Of a DNA stretch of 64,000 nt, positions 51,840-60,052 are shown in pieces. This DNA comes from JAMZMI01 sp964353015. GTDB lineage: Bacteria; Bacteroidota; Bacteroidia; Cytophagales; Cyclobacteriaceae. The first letter of the stretch is position 1. Each line of letters starts with the position of its first letter. Below the pieces are notes generated by a model. That model did not search any database. It worked only from the letters and a program-made list of their open reading frames with translations, and had not been told where the DNA came from. Both the position numbers and the translations under genes were made by a program. The stretch lies in NCBI GenBank assembly GCA_964353015.1, contig CAYGUA010000013.1:62001-126000 (forward strand), given 5' to 3'.

Positions 51840-53072
51840 ATGAGAACACAAGAGCTTTTGGAGAAGTTTGAGAACACCACGCCTGAGATTGTCTTTGAGT
51901 GGAAAGACAAAGAATTGGGAGCTGAAGGCTGGGTGGTGATCAATTCATTGCGAGGTGGAGCAGCTGGCGGTGGTACGCGTATGCGACTTGGACTGGATAA
52001 GCAGGAAGTGATTTCCTTAGCCAAAACGATGGAGGTGAAATTCAACATTTCCGGGCCTGCCATCGGAGGAGCCAAATCGGGAATCAACTTTGACCCAAAA
52101 CACCCACAGAAAAATGAAGTATTAAAACGCTGGTACAAAGCTGTGATGCCTCTGCTCAAATCCTATTATGGAACGGGTGGTGATCTCAATGTGGATGAAA
52201 TCCATGACGTGATACCTATTACAGAAAGTTATGGATTGTGGCATCCTCAAGAAGGTGTGGTTAATGGACATTATCAGCCTAATGAAGCCCAGAAAGTTCA
52301 CAAGATTGGCCACTTGAGACAAGGCGTATCAAAAGTGATAGAGGATGCAACTTTCAGCCCCGACCTGACTAAAAAATACACCGTCGCAGACTTGATTACA
52401 GGATATGGAGTAGCTGAATCGATCAAGCATTATTATCAGCTTTGGGCTAAAAATCTTGAAGGTAAAAAAGCCATCATACAAGGCTGGGGAAATGTAGGAG
52501 CTGCAGCCGGCTTTTATCTTTCCAAAATGGGTGTGAAAATCGTCGGAATCATTGATGCCAATGGTGCATGTGTGAATGAAGAAGGCTTTTCAAATGAACA
52601 AATAGTAGAGCTATTTATCAATCGCCACAATCGCAACGCTACCGGACTCATGAATTTATCTTTCGAGGAAGGCAAAGAACAGCTTTGGAAAATCAAGGCA
52701 GACATTTTTGTGCCTTGTGCAGGATCCAGAATGGTCGCCACACCACAATTAAAAACGCTTATTGACAATGGACTTGAGGTGATTTCTTGCGGTGCAAATG
52801 TGCCTTTTGATGATCCGGAAATTTTTTATGGTGACACACACGAATTTGTAGATCAGAAAGTAGCGCTGATTCCTGATTTTATTGCCAACTGCGGCATGGC
52901 GAGGGTTTTTGCTTTTCTGATGGATGGAGTAGCCGAAATCACTGATGAAGCCATATTTAACGATACTTCCGATACAATTTATAAGGCGTTGAAGAATATA
53001 AAAGATGCTTATCCCGGAGATAAGAATATCACGAGCAAAGCTTTAGAAATCACCATCTCAGCTTTGGTTTAA
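51840..53072 (+). CDS. Glu/Leu/Phe/Val dehydrogenase family protein
   Basis: A 410-residue NAD(P)-linked dehydrogenase: LRGGAAGGGTRMR near 38-50, ISGPAIGGAKSGI near 69-81 with the catalytic lysine region, GTGGDLNVDE near 112-121, and the Rossmann loop QGWGNVGAAAG near 219-229. It oxidatively deaminates an amino acid to a 2-oxo acid. Beside HPP dioxygenase and Phe hydroxylase it may supply or recycle nitrogen; Phe or Glu specificity is not decided by the sequence. Confidence 0.85.
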   Translation: MRTQELLEKFENTTPEIVFEWKDKELGAEGWVVINSLRGGAAGGGTRMRLGLDKQEVISLAKTMEVKFNISGPAIGGAKSGINFDPKHPQKNEVLKRWYKAVMPLLKSYYGTGGDLNVDEIHDVIPITESYGLWHPQEGVVNGHYQPNEAQKVHKIGHLRQGVSKVIEDATFSPDLTKKYTVADLITGYGVAESIKHYYQLWAKNLEGKKAIIQGWGNVGAAAGFYLSKMGVKIVGIIDANGACVNEEGFSNEQIVELFINRHNRNATGLMNLSFEEGKEQLWKIKADIFVPCAGSRMVATPQLKTLIDNGLEVISCGANVPFDDPEIFYGDTHEFVDQKVALIPDFIANCGMARVFAFLMDGVAEITDEAIFNDTSDTIYKALKNIKDAYPGDKNITSKALEITISALV

Positions 53073-53125
53073 AACATAAAATCAGGCCATCAACCTTCAT
53101 CGATATTGAATTAAAGAAAAATACC

Positions 53126-54259
53126 ATGAACACACAAACACACGATATCAAAAAAATATTTCAAAATGCTGAAGATTTCCTACCAATAAATGGCACGGAT
53201 TATATCGAAATGTATGTGGGTAATGCCAAGCAAGCTGCCTATTTCTATCAAACAGCTTTTGGCTTCAAACCGCTGGCCTATTCTGGTTTGGAGACTGGAA
53301 ATAAAGAGCGCGTTTCTTATGTGCTGGAACAAGGAAAAATCAGATTGGTTTTGACTACTTCGTTGGTAAAAGATCACGAAATCAATCAATTTGTAAACAA
53401 ACATGGAGATGGTGTGAAGGTCATTGCCCTATGGGTTGATGATGCAACCAATGCCTGGCAAGAAACCACGAAACGTGGAGCAAAATCTTATTTCGAACCA
53501 AAAGTCAAAAGCGATCAGCATGGCAAGGTAGTTTCGGCAGGAATTCATACTTATGGTGACACGGTGCATATTTTCATTGAGCGATCAGAATATGATGGCC
53601 CATTTCTACCGGGATATAAGGCATGGAATACTAATTACGAGATTAAGTCTGTTGGATTGAAATACATTGATCATATGGTGGGCAATGTGGATCTGGGTGA
53701 TATGAATGAATGGTGTTCTTTTTATTCAAAAGTGATGGGATTCACCCAATTGGTTTCCTTTGATGACAAAGACATTTCCACCGAATACACTGCACTCATG
53801 AGTAAAGTAATGAGTAATGGAAATGGCAGAATCAAATTCCCGATCAACGAACCAGCTGTGGGAAAGAAAAAATCACAAATTGAAGAATATATTCATTTCT
53901 ACAATGGTGCGGGCGTACAGCATATCGCTGTTGCTACAGATGATATTATCAAGACAGTTTCAGAATTAAGAGTACGAGGTGTTGAATTCTTACATGTCCC
54001 GGAGATCTATTACGAAGACCTTTTTGCACGTGTGGGCGAAATAGATGAAGATCTGGAGCCATTGAAAAAAATGAACATATTGGTGGATCGGGATGATGAA
54101 GGTTATCTGTTGCAGATTTTCACGAAACCAGTAGTGGACCGACCTACAATGTTTTTTGAGATTATCCAGCGCAAGGGCGCACAGTCTTTTGGTAAAGGAA
54201 ATTTCAAAGCCCTTTTTGAGTCGATAGAAAGAGAGCAAGAATTAAGGGGCACTTTGTAA
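53126..54259 (+). CDS. hppD: 4-hydroxyphenylpyruvate dioxygenase
   Basis: A 377-residue HPPD: two vicinal-oxygen-chelate halves, with Fe ligands H183 in YIDHMVGN, H266 in VQHIAVA and E345 in FFEIIQRKGA. It converts HPP to homogentisate in phenylalanine/tyrosine breakdown. Length and motif spacing match the family. It is 53 bp downstream of the dehydrogenase gene and 143 bp before the Phe hydroxylase gene. Confidence 0.95.
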   Translation: MNTQTHDIKKIFQNAEDFLPINGTDYIEMYVGNAKQAAYFYQTAFGFKPLAYSGLETGNKERVSYVLEQGKIRLVLTTSLVKDHEINQFVNKHGDGVKVIALWVDDATNAWQETTKRGAKSYFEPKVKSDQHGKVVSAGIHTYGDTVHIFIERSEYDGPFLPGYKAWNTNYEIKSVGLKYIDHMVGNVDLGDMNEWCSFYSKVMGFTQLVSFDDKDISTEYTALMSKVMSNGNGRIKFPINEPAVGKKKSQIEEYIHFYNGAGVQHIAVATDDIIKTVSELRVRGVEFLHVPEIYYEDLFARVGEIDEDLEPLKKMNILVDRDDEGYLLQIFTKPVVDRPTMFFEIIQRKGAQSFGKGNFKALFESIEREQELRGTL

Positions 54260-54278
54260 TTCGGAATAAAGTCATAAG

Positions 54279-54304
54279 AAGTGATTGCCATTCGGCCATC
54301 ACTT
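54279..54304. promoter_or_regulatory. Hairpin 1 between hppD and phhA
   Basis: AAGTGAT (54279-54285) pairs with ATCACTT (54298-54304), with an inner GCC/GGC stem around ATTC. No T tract follows, so it is more likely a regulatory or processing hairpin than a terminator. Confidence 0.5.
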
Positions 54305-54313
54305 AGCATCCAT

Positions 54314-54348
54314 AACCAACAGCCGCCGCACCCCAAGCGGCTGTGGTT
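54314..54348. promoter_or_regulatory. Hairpin 2 (GC-rich) between hppD and phhA
   Basis: A 12-bp stem (54314-54326 with 54337-54348, one bulged A at 54318) encloses the loop 54327-54336. The core CAGCCGC/GCGGCTG is unusually GC-rich for this genome. It lies 55 bp before the phhA start and lacks a T tract. Confidence 0.6.
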
Positions 54349-54402
54349 TGATGCCTTGTAGCAGCTGGGGGGATACGTTGTAAAAATTGGAGACCAAATC
54401 TG

Positions 54403-55110
54403 ATGATGAAAATAAGAAAGCAGGATTACCAACAGTACACTGAGGTTGATCAGCAAGTATGGAAAATTCTTTTCGACAGGCAAATGGACAACCTCGGCGA
54501 CAAAGCCTGCTCAGAATATCTCTCTAGTCTAGAGGAGTTGCAAAACTCGTTGAAACCAGATATTATTCCCGATTTCAATGCTTTGGATCACGATCTGATG
54601 GCGGCCACAGGCTGGTCTATTGAAGTGGTAGACGGCTTGATTCCGGTCGTTGATTTTTTTGAATTACTGGCAATGAAGCGCTTCTGCTCATCCACCTGGC
54701 TGAGGAAAAAAAGCCAGCTGGAATATCTGGAAGAACCTGATATGTTTCACGATATCTTCGGTCATGTGCCGCTATTGGTCAATGAAAACTACAGCAACTT
54801 CATGCAAAAATTTGGAGAGATCGGTTTCGCTAATCGTGACAATCCGGATTATATACGGCAGCTGCAAAGGCTGTATTGGTACACCATTGAGTTTGGACTT
54901 TTAAATGAAAATGGCCACCGAAAAATCTTTGGTGCGGGCATCCTCTCCTCTTCCAAGGAATCTTCACACATCTACGATCCGGATATTGTGGTCTATCCGT
55001 ACGACATCAAAACCATCATGCAGACTGAGTTTACCACCAGCGAAATACAAGAATGTTATTTTGAAGTAGATTCCTACAAGCAGCTATATGAGTCGCTTTT
55101 TGAGCTTTGA
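54403..55110 (+). CDS. phhA: Phenylalanine 4-monooxygenase
   Basis: A 235-residue single-domain pterin-dependent aromatic amino-acid hydroxylase. Fe ligands are H116 and H121 in FHDIFGHVPLL and E163 in TIEFGL. It makes tyrosine from phenylalanine. It lacks the ACT regulatory domain, as in bacterial enzymes. Located after hppD, it belongs to the phenylalanine breakdown group. Confidence 0.93.
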   Translation: MMKIRKQDYQQYTEVDQQVWKILFDRQMDNLGDKACSEYLSSLEELQNSLKPDIIPDFNALDHDLMAATGWSIEVVDGLIPVVDFFELLAMKRFCSSTWLRKKSQLEYLEEPDMFHDIFGHVPLLVNENYSNFMQKFGEIGFANRDNPDYIRQLQRLYWYTIEFGLLNENGHRKIFGAGILSSSKESSHIYDPDIVVYPYDIKTIMQTEFTTSEIQECYFEVDSYKQLYESLFEL

Positions 55111-55306
55111 TTTGAAATAATCAATGCTGTTCCCTCGTCACTGATCAGTTCATTGAAGTTTTAATAATTATCTCGTAGGTTGTGTGTGGAACCATTGTGT
55201 CTGTGATGATTGAGTTTGTATGACGATTAGTAGTTATATTCACTGAATAAAAACACTATCTATGGTTGCAGGTGTACATTTATCACAATGTGTAACCTTT
55301 CAAAAA

Positions 55307-55987
55307 ATGAAAAGTATAATATTTCCAACCATACTTTTATGCATAATTCTAAGTGGATGTGCTAAAGATGATATTAAGCAAACACTAGCCAGTTGTGATT
55401 TTATTGCCTTTAAATATTATCATGGGACTCAATATAATTTGGGAGAAATATCAAATGATTATCTGCTGATTGGAATAGATACAGCTTATAGTGATAAACA
55501 AATTAAATCGATGATATCTGGCCTGAATCAATTTGACAGAAGATATAATTATTTAATTCACAAGAGTGGAACTTATAGATATAAGGAAATTCCGTTAAAG
55601 CTTAACATTTCAAAAAGCTGCACTGAAATTGCCCAGATTATAGATGATTTGGAACAAATTCAAATGGTCTCATATACACACTATACTATGCAGACTGAAG
55701 ATTGCAATAATTTAATTTGGGAATCAATCGGGGATTTATGTATCAATAGTTATGGAAGTAATTTTTATGTAAAAGTGTTTGATGAAAATGATTTATCAGA
55801 CTTAAATTCAACTATTACTCAAACCAATACTGAACTAGTCAAACAAAATAAATTTATGCCAAAATGGTTTGAATTAAGAGCCACTAAATCTTCAAGTGGA
55901 GACGCCCTTGCGATGGCAAACTATTTTTTCGAAACGAGACTCTTTGCGCATAGTGAACCTGGAATTTCAAAATTTCCAGTTAAATAA
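55307..55987 (+). CDS. Lipoprotein of unknown function
   Basis: A lipoprotein of 226 residues from ATG 55307, chosen because it starts the signal peptide MKSIIFPTILLCIILSGC (lipobox LSGC). An upstream in-frame ATG at 55262 would put 15 residues before the signal. The mature protein is mixed alpha/beta and has no recognised family. It appears to be transcribed alone. Confidence 0.55.
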   Translation: MKSIIFPTILLCIILSGCAKDDIKQTLASCDFIAFKYYHGTQYNLGEISNDYLLIGIDTAYSDKQIKSMISGLNQFDRRYNYLIHKSGTYRYKEIPLKLNISKSCTEIAQIIDDLEQIQMVSYTHYTMQTEDCNNLIWESIGDLCINSYGSNFYVKVFDENDLSDLNSTITQTNTELVKQNKFMPKWFELRATKSSSGDALAMANYFFETRLFAHSEPGISKFPVK

Positions 55988-56173
55988 AAAACGAAATGCC
56001 TTCTAACGCGATCGGTTATATACTTTGGCAACCACGACAAAATATCCTCAATTAAGTGCAGTTTGCATGATTTTCCATCTTCTGTTAACAGTGTTTCATA
56101 GAGCCGTTATACTCACATTTATCACTTTTTACTAGCTTTAATCAAACCAAAACTTGGTTAATCTTTATTAGCA

Positions 56174-56665
56174 GTGGAAGATCAGAATAAATTCCTTTAT
56201 CAAACCAACTATTTCCAACGTGAGTGGACTTGGGTAAAAAGAGTGTTTGCGATGATCGTTTTTGGAATTGGCACATTATTCCTTCCATTAGGAGAAGACC
56301 TCCAAATTATTAATTTCATACTTGCCGTACTGATTGTTTCTTACCTAATCGCAAAACCTAAAGATGACTTAGCTCTAACGAGCGAATTCTTGATTCATAT
56401 TAAGAGATCTGCGATTCAAAGATTTACACGAGTTGACAAGTTTTCAATATCTGAACTCACTTCCATCCGATGTGGAGGAATTCATACTGATGGCTGGGAA
56501 CTTGTGGACTTCTTCAACGGAGGTGGAAATTCTGGAGGTTATTATAACACCGTTGAAATGAGTTTTAAAAATGGTAAATCCAAGAGCCTCGAATTACCAA
56601 TCGACAGGAAGCAACTCGACCATATTATCAAGATGATCTATGAACTAAAAGAAAGAAATATTTAG
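56174..56665 (+). CDS. Membrane protein with PH-like domain
   Basis: A 163-residue protein starting with GTG: two N-terminal hydrophobic segments (about 25-40 and 45-60), then a soluble domain (LTSEFLIHIKRSAIQRFTRVDKF, ELTSIRCGGIHTDGW, SLELPIDRKQLDHII) that resembles bacterial PH domains. The function is unknown. Two further small membrane genes follow on the same strand. Confidence 0.5.
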   Translation: MEDQNKFLYQTNYFQREWTWVKRVFAMIVFGIGTLFLPLGEDLQIINFILAVLIVSYLIAKPKDDLALTSEFLIHIKRSAIQRFTRVDKFSISELTSIRCGGIHTDGWELVDFFNGGGNSGGYYNTVEMSFKNGKSKSLELPIDRKQLDHIIKMIYELKERNI

Positions 56666-56731
56666 CATTATGCAGATACAAAAGTGCTTTCTGAAATAGA
56701 TTAAATCCTTGCTCATCATTTCAAATAATTT

Positions 56732-56881
56732 ATGCTACCATCTCCTAATTACCCTGGAAAAACTGGCAATGTGGATAGATCGAAAATGACTATTTGGAAG
56801 AACTGTCTGCTACCTTTTTTAATTCTTGGTGGAGTAATTGCCCTAATCATTTATCTCAGTATTAGCTTTGGCTGGAATTAA
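56732..56881 (+). CDS. Small single-helix membrane protein candidate
   Basis: A 49-residue open frame (starts MLPSPNYPGKTGNVDRSK) with a single hydrophobic helix (CLLPFLILGGVIALIIYLSIS) near the C-terminus. It sits in a 308-bp space between two PH-domain membrane genes. Only the coherent polar head/hydrophobic tail layout supports it. Confidence 0.4.
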   Translation: MLPSPNYPGKTGNVDRSKMTIWKNCLLPFLILGGVIALIIYLSISFGWN

Positions 56882-56973
56882 TTTTAAATCACTAGATTGG
56901 TAAAATTTCTGTGTATTGAGGAAAGACAAAAAGATCATTGAAAAACAAATGACATTAGCCAATTTCAAAAATC

Positions 56974-57554
56974 ATGAAAGCGTTTAAATCAAAAGTTGGT
57001 TATGAAATATTGATTCCCGTTTTAGTGGTTCTTTTAGGTACTGCAGTCTGGCCGATAATTGATGGAGCTCCAATGAAAGCAATCATCACAATGATCGCCA
57101 TCATAGCACCAGTTACTTTGTTTATCCTTCACATGTTTTATCGAACCACCTATAGTATCAACGAAAAAAATGAGTTGCTAATCAAGTGTGGGTTTCTATT
57201 CAATTCAAAAATTGATATTTCTAAAATTAAGTCCGTAAGTAAAACTCGCAATCCAATATCTTCCCCTGCTCCTTCACTAGACAGATTAGAATTAAAATAT
57301 GGAAAATGGGACTCAGTGATGGTCTCTCCCAAAGACAAAACAGGATTTATCGAAGAACTACTAAAGATCAATCCNNNNNNNNNNNNNNNNNNNNNNNNNN
57401 NNNNNNNNNNNNNNNNNNNNNNNNNNNNNNNNNNNNNNNNNNNNNNNNNNNNNNNNNNNNNNNNNNNNNNNNNNTGGTCTCTCCCAAAGACAAAACAGGA
57501 TTTATCGAAGAACTACTAAAGATCAATCCTAATATAGTAAACAACCTGAAATAG
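56974..57554 (+). CDS. Bacterial PH-domain (bPH_4-like) protein, interrupted by assembly gap
   Basis: Two N-terminal hydrophobic segments are followed by YRTTYSINEKNELLIKCGFL, IDISKIKSVSKTRNPISS, LDRLELKYGKW and VSPKDKTGFIEELL, the layout of the bPH_4 domain. The gap of 100 N (57375-57474) splits it. The last 55 bases before and first 55 after the gap are identical; merging them (56974-57374 joined to 57530-57554) gives one continuous 141-residue protein ending PNIVNNLK. The split is an artefact. Confidence 0.75.
57375..57474. other. Assembly gap (100 N) between overlapping contig ends
   Basis: Bases 57320-57374 equal bases 57475-57529 exactly (55 bp). The contigs probably overlap and there may be no missing sequence. 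The number of Ns is the standard placeholder. Confidence 0.85.
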
Positions 57555-57711
57555 ATGTCTTACATAATGCGCTTAAGCTGTTTATATTATACAATCCTGA
57601 AATAAACTACCGTTTATATCACACAAAAATCACAAATAGAACTAAAACTGAAGTGATTTCGATTCTTACAATTGCCGACTAATTGAACTTTCATTCAGCG
57701 GATTTTACAGA

Positions 57712-57894
57712 ATGAATAAGAATTTGGCACTTGAAACGCTTGCCCAACTGCCCAATGAATTCTCCACTAAGGAACTCATTGACAGGTTATTGTTCATTGA
57801 GAAGGTCGAACATGCTCAAAGAGATGTTGAGTATGGAAAAGTCCTTTCTCTACGTATAGCAAAAGAACGTTTAGAGGATAAATGGTCCAAATAA
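57712..57894 (+). CDS. Putative ParE/RelE-type antitoxin
   Basis: A 60-residue protein matching the short antitoxin pattern of Bacteroidota type II modules: ALETLAQLPNEFSTKELIDRLLFIEKVEHAQ split by the conserved LPxEF and FIEKVE, then a C-terminal segment ending KERLEDKW. The toxin that normally overlaps its end is broken (see 57882-58011). It may now be an orphan antitoxin. Confidence 0.5.
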   Translation: MNKNLALETLAQLPNEFSTKELIDRLLFIEKVEHAQRDVEYGKVLSLRIAKERLEDKWSK

Positions 57895-58011
57895 CTCTTG
57901 CATAATCGGCTTGGAATGATCTTGATTAGATAATAAATTATTCTGCGTCTTTACGAAATGTATAAGTAGCAAATCGATGATTTTAAAAATATCACCGCAC
58001 AATTGAAATGA
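57882..58011 (+). pseudogene. Decayed ParE/RelE-like toxin
   Basis: An ATG inside the antitoxin end reads MVQITLA then stop. The same frame continues SAWNDLD then stop, then IINYSASLRNV. A later frame reads QIDDFKNITAQLK then stop. Start MVQI and a mid-protein QIDDF-type helix are typical of ParE-like toxins in this phylum. Stops and a frameshift make it non-functional. Confidence 0.35.
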
Positions 58012-58107
58012 TAGCCTGTCTGACCGGCTGCTCCAAAGCACTTTCTGCGCGGTATGAGCACATGCCCCATGTTAGTAAGCTAAAACTTTCAAGAGCTATA
58101 GTATCGC

Positions 58108-59190
58108 TTAGAACGCTTCCCTCATGCCAACATAAAATCCTGTCTGGCCACCTTTCGCTACGCCAAAATCAAATCTCAAATTAAGCTTTTGATCAGGCAA
58201 TACGGCAAATCGTATTCCTGTTCCCATAACATATTTAAACTCTGAGAATTCAAGATCCAACACTTTGTTTGCTACATCGCCAAAGCCAGCAAAAGCAACC
58301 ATTCCAAATCTCCAGACCAAATGTCTTCTATATTCAAATTGTGTAAATATTGCTTGTCTGTCGCGATATAAACTGGCGTTGGCTATACCCCTCAATTGGC
58401 TGTCACCTCCTAATTGAGGTAGTTTATAGAACGGGATATTCCTACCTGAGGTAAACCGTGTATTGATCTGCCATGCAAATACATTTTTTTCATTGTTGCC
58501 ACTAAAATATTTTCTAATATCCAAAGTGTAACTGTTATAGCCAAAATCTCCCAGTGTATTAAAGAGAGATTGTGCAACAATAAGATGACCCTTAGTCGGA
58601 TAAATCACATTGTTGCGGGATTCAAATTTGATGGTTGGACCAAATCCAAATATAGTGCCGCCATCAATCCCAATCTCATTGGAGGATTCAAGCATGCCCC
58701 CGATTACTTTATCTTTCAAACGCGTGGTATGCATATCAAAAGCAGCCCCAATAAATACTTGTGAATTAAGAGGAAAGTAAAACTGCCCATTCAATTGTAC
58801 ATATCTATTCGTATAAGCTTCGAATACATCTGCATCATTGTCATTACCAATACCGAAATAGAAATCAGGGAAGTTGAAATAACTCGGTGAAATATTCAGA
58901 TTATTACCATTGCTGAAATAATAATCCAAATTCAGCTGAGACAAAACCTGGTTGCGAAAAGTATATATAAAGAATGGAGTAAAAGTGGATTGCCTTTTAA
59001 AAAAAGACTGGGACTCATCTTGGCTATTCAAAGCCCAAACACCAACAATTCCAACTTGAGTACTCGTTTCCGGTTGGTATCCGAATGCTGGATAGATAGC
59101 AAAAGAACTAGTGACTCGTGTGGAATCCCTATTCTGCGCAAATGAGGCGTAAGGAAGCAAAAACAAATACATTATTATAATTCGATTCAT
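58108..59190 (-). CDS. Outer-membrane beta-barrel (bacterial surface antigen/D15-like)
   Basis: A 360-residue protein: signal peptide (MNRIIIMYLFLLPYASFAQ) and a C-terminal Bac_surface_Ag-type barrel with alternating strands, the family landmark VIYPTKGHLIVAQ and LPQLGGDSQLRGIANASLYRDRQA near 255-280, ending in a terminal phenylalanine. It lacks POTRA domains, so it is not BamA itself. Its role may be lipid or protein handling in the outer membrane. Confidence 0.75.
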   Translation of the reverse strand: MNRIIIMYLFLLPYASFAQNRDSTRVTSSFAIYPAFGYQPETSTQVGIVGVWALNSQDESQSFFKRQSTFTPFFIYTFRNQVLSQLNLDYYFSNGNNLNISPSYFNFPDFYFGIGNDNDADVFEAYTNRYVQLNGQFYFPLNSQVFIGAAFDMHTTRLKDKVIGGMLESSNEIGIDGGTIFGFGPTIKFESRNNVIYPTKGHLIVAQSLFNTLGDFGYNSYTLDIRKYFSGNNEKNVFAWQINTRFTSGRNIPFYKLPQLGGDSQLRGIANASLYRDRQAIFTQFEYRRHLVWRFGMVAFAGFGDVANKVLDLEFSEFKYVMGTGIRFAVLPDQKLNLRFDFGVAKGGQTGFYVGMREAF

Positions 59191-59613
59191 ATGCTATCAA
59201 GAGGTAAAATCCAGCTGATAATTAATTATTCATTTAGTATTCAAATACAAGCATGTCGAATTTAAGGATTTATGGAGTAATGTCAACAAACCCACACCAT
59301 TGGTGCCTTTAGGACTTACCTCCATGGAATTCATCTCATTATCCTATCCACCGCTATTCCCTTTTCATAAAGAAATTCAAAATCTTAGCAGTTGCAGCAT
59401 TACAGAAATTAAGAGAAATGTCCTGGAAGAATATTATGAGTAACTCCTCAAAAGTATTATCTAATCATAAATAATTCTTTTCGTCACTTCGTGTTATAAA
59501 AGTCCAAATGGCGGCACAGAAAACGGCTGAAAAACAAACCTTTTACACCAAAAAAATGAACACATTAACACCATAAAACTTTAACACCTTAACCATTCGC
59601 CTATCTTTGCCGT
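59191..59613. other. Intergenic region without recognised gene
   Basis: About 420 bp between the divergent barrel and AHSA1-like genes. A 39-codon open frame (59322-59441) has no protein-like character. The repeats TTAACACC at about 59565 and 59581 precede the next promoter. Confidence 0.5.
59580..59609 (+). promoter_or_regulatory. Promoter of AHSA1-like gene, possibly leaderless
   Basis: An exact TATCTTTG -7 box (59602-59609) lies only 4 bp before the ATG at 59614, with TTTA (59580-59583) 18 bp upstream as a -33 candidate. Transcription would start at or beside the ATG. Confidence 0.5.
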
Positions 59614-59991
59614 ATGGCACATTTCAAAAAATACTTTGTTCTCAATGCATTGCCCGAAGAGGTTTATGCTGCGCTTACTTTCAAGCCAACAATTGAGCTT
59701 TGGTCTGGCTCTCCGGCTGTATTTACACCTGAAGTGGGCAGTGAATTTTCCATGTGGGACGGAAGTATCGTGGGTAAAATTTTGGAGCTGGAGCCCGGCA
59801 AGCTGATCAGGCAGCAATGGTATTTTGGTGAGCAGGCCGAACCATCAATTGTCACGCTAAAATTTCACGCGAACAAAAAAGGCACGTCGCTGGAAGTAGA
59901 TCATACCAATATTCCCGACTCAGATTATGATGAAATTGTAGATGGCTGGGTCAATATCTATATGCGTGATTTAATGGAGTTTTATGATTGA
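59614..59991 (+). CDS. AHSA1/START-like (SRPBCC) protein
   Basis: A 125-residue SRPBCC-fold protein: AHSA1-like pattern with FVLNALPEEVYAALT, LWSGSPAVFTPEVGSEFSMWDGS, LEPGKLIRQQW and TSLEVDHTNIPDSDYDE. Such proteins bind hydrophobic ligands or assist chaperones. It is a single gene with its own promoter (59580-59609). Confidence 0.8.
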   Translation: MAHFKKYFVLNALPEEVYAALTFKPTIELWSGSPAVFTPEVGSEFSMWDGSIVGKILELEPGKLIRQQWYFGEQAEPSIVTLKFHANKKGTSLEVDHTNIPDSDYDEIVDGWVNIYMRDLMEFYD

Positions 59992-60012
59992 TCAGGGAAA
60001 TTTGGGAAAATA

Positions 60013-60038
60013 AAAGCCCCACCAAATGGCAGGGCTTT
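60013..60038 (-). terminator. Terminator for the minus-strand adhesin operon
   Basis: AAAGCCC pairs with GGGCTTT across a 12-base loop. On the minus strand it is followed by TTATTTT. It ends the T9SS gene pair. Confidence 0.6.
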
Positions 60039-60052
60039 ACATAACGAGTGAA

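Noticed and set aside
57306..57554. Frame reading through Ns after gap 1
   Set aside because: It is the tail of the PH-domain gene after an artificial gap, not a separate gene.
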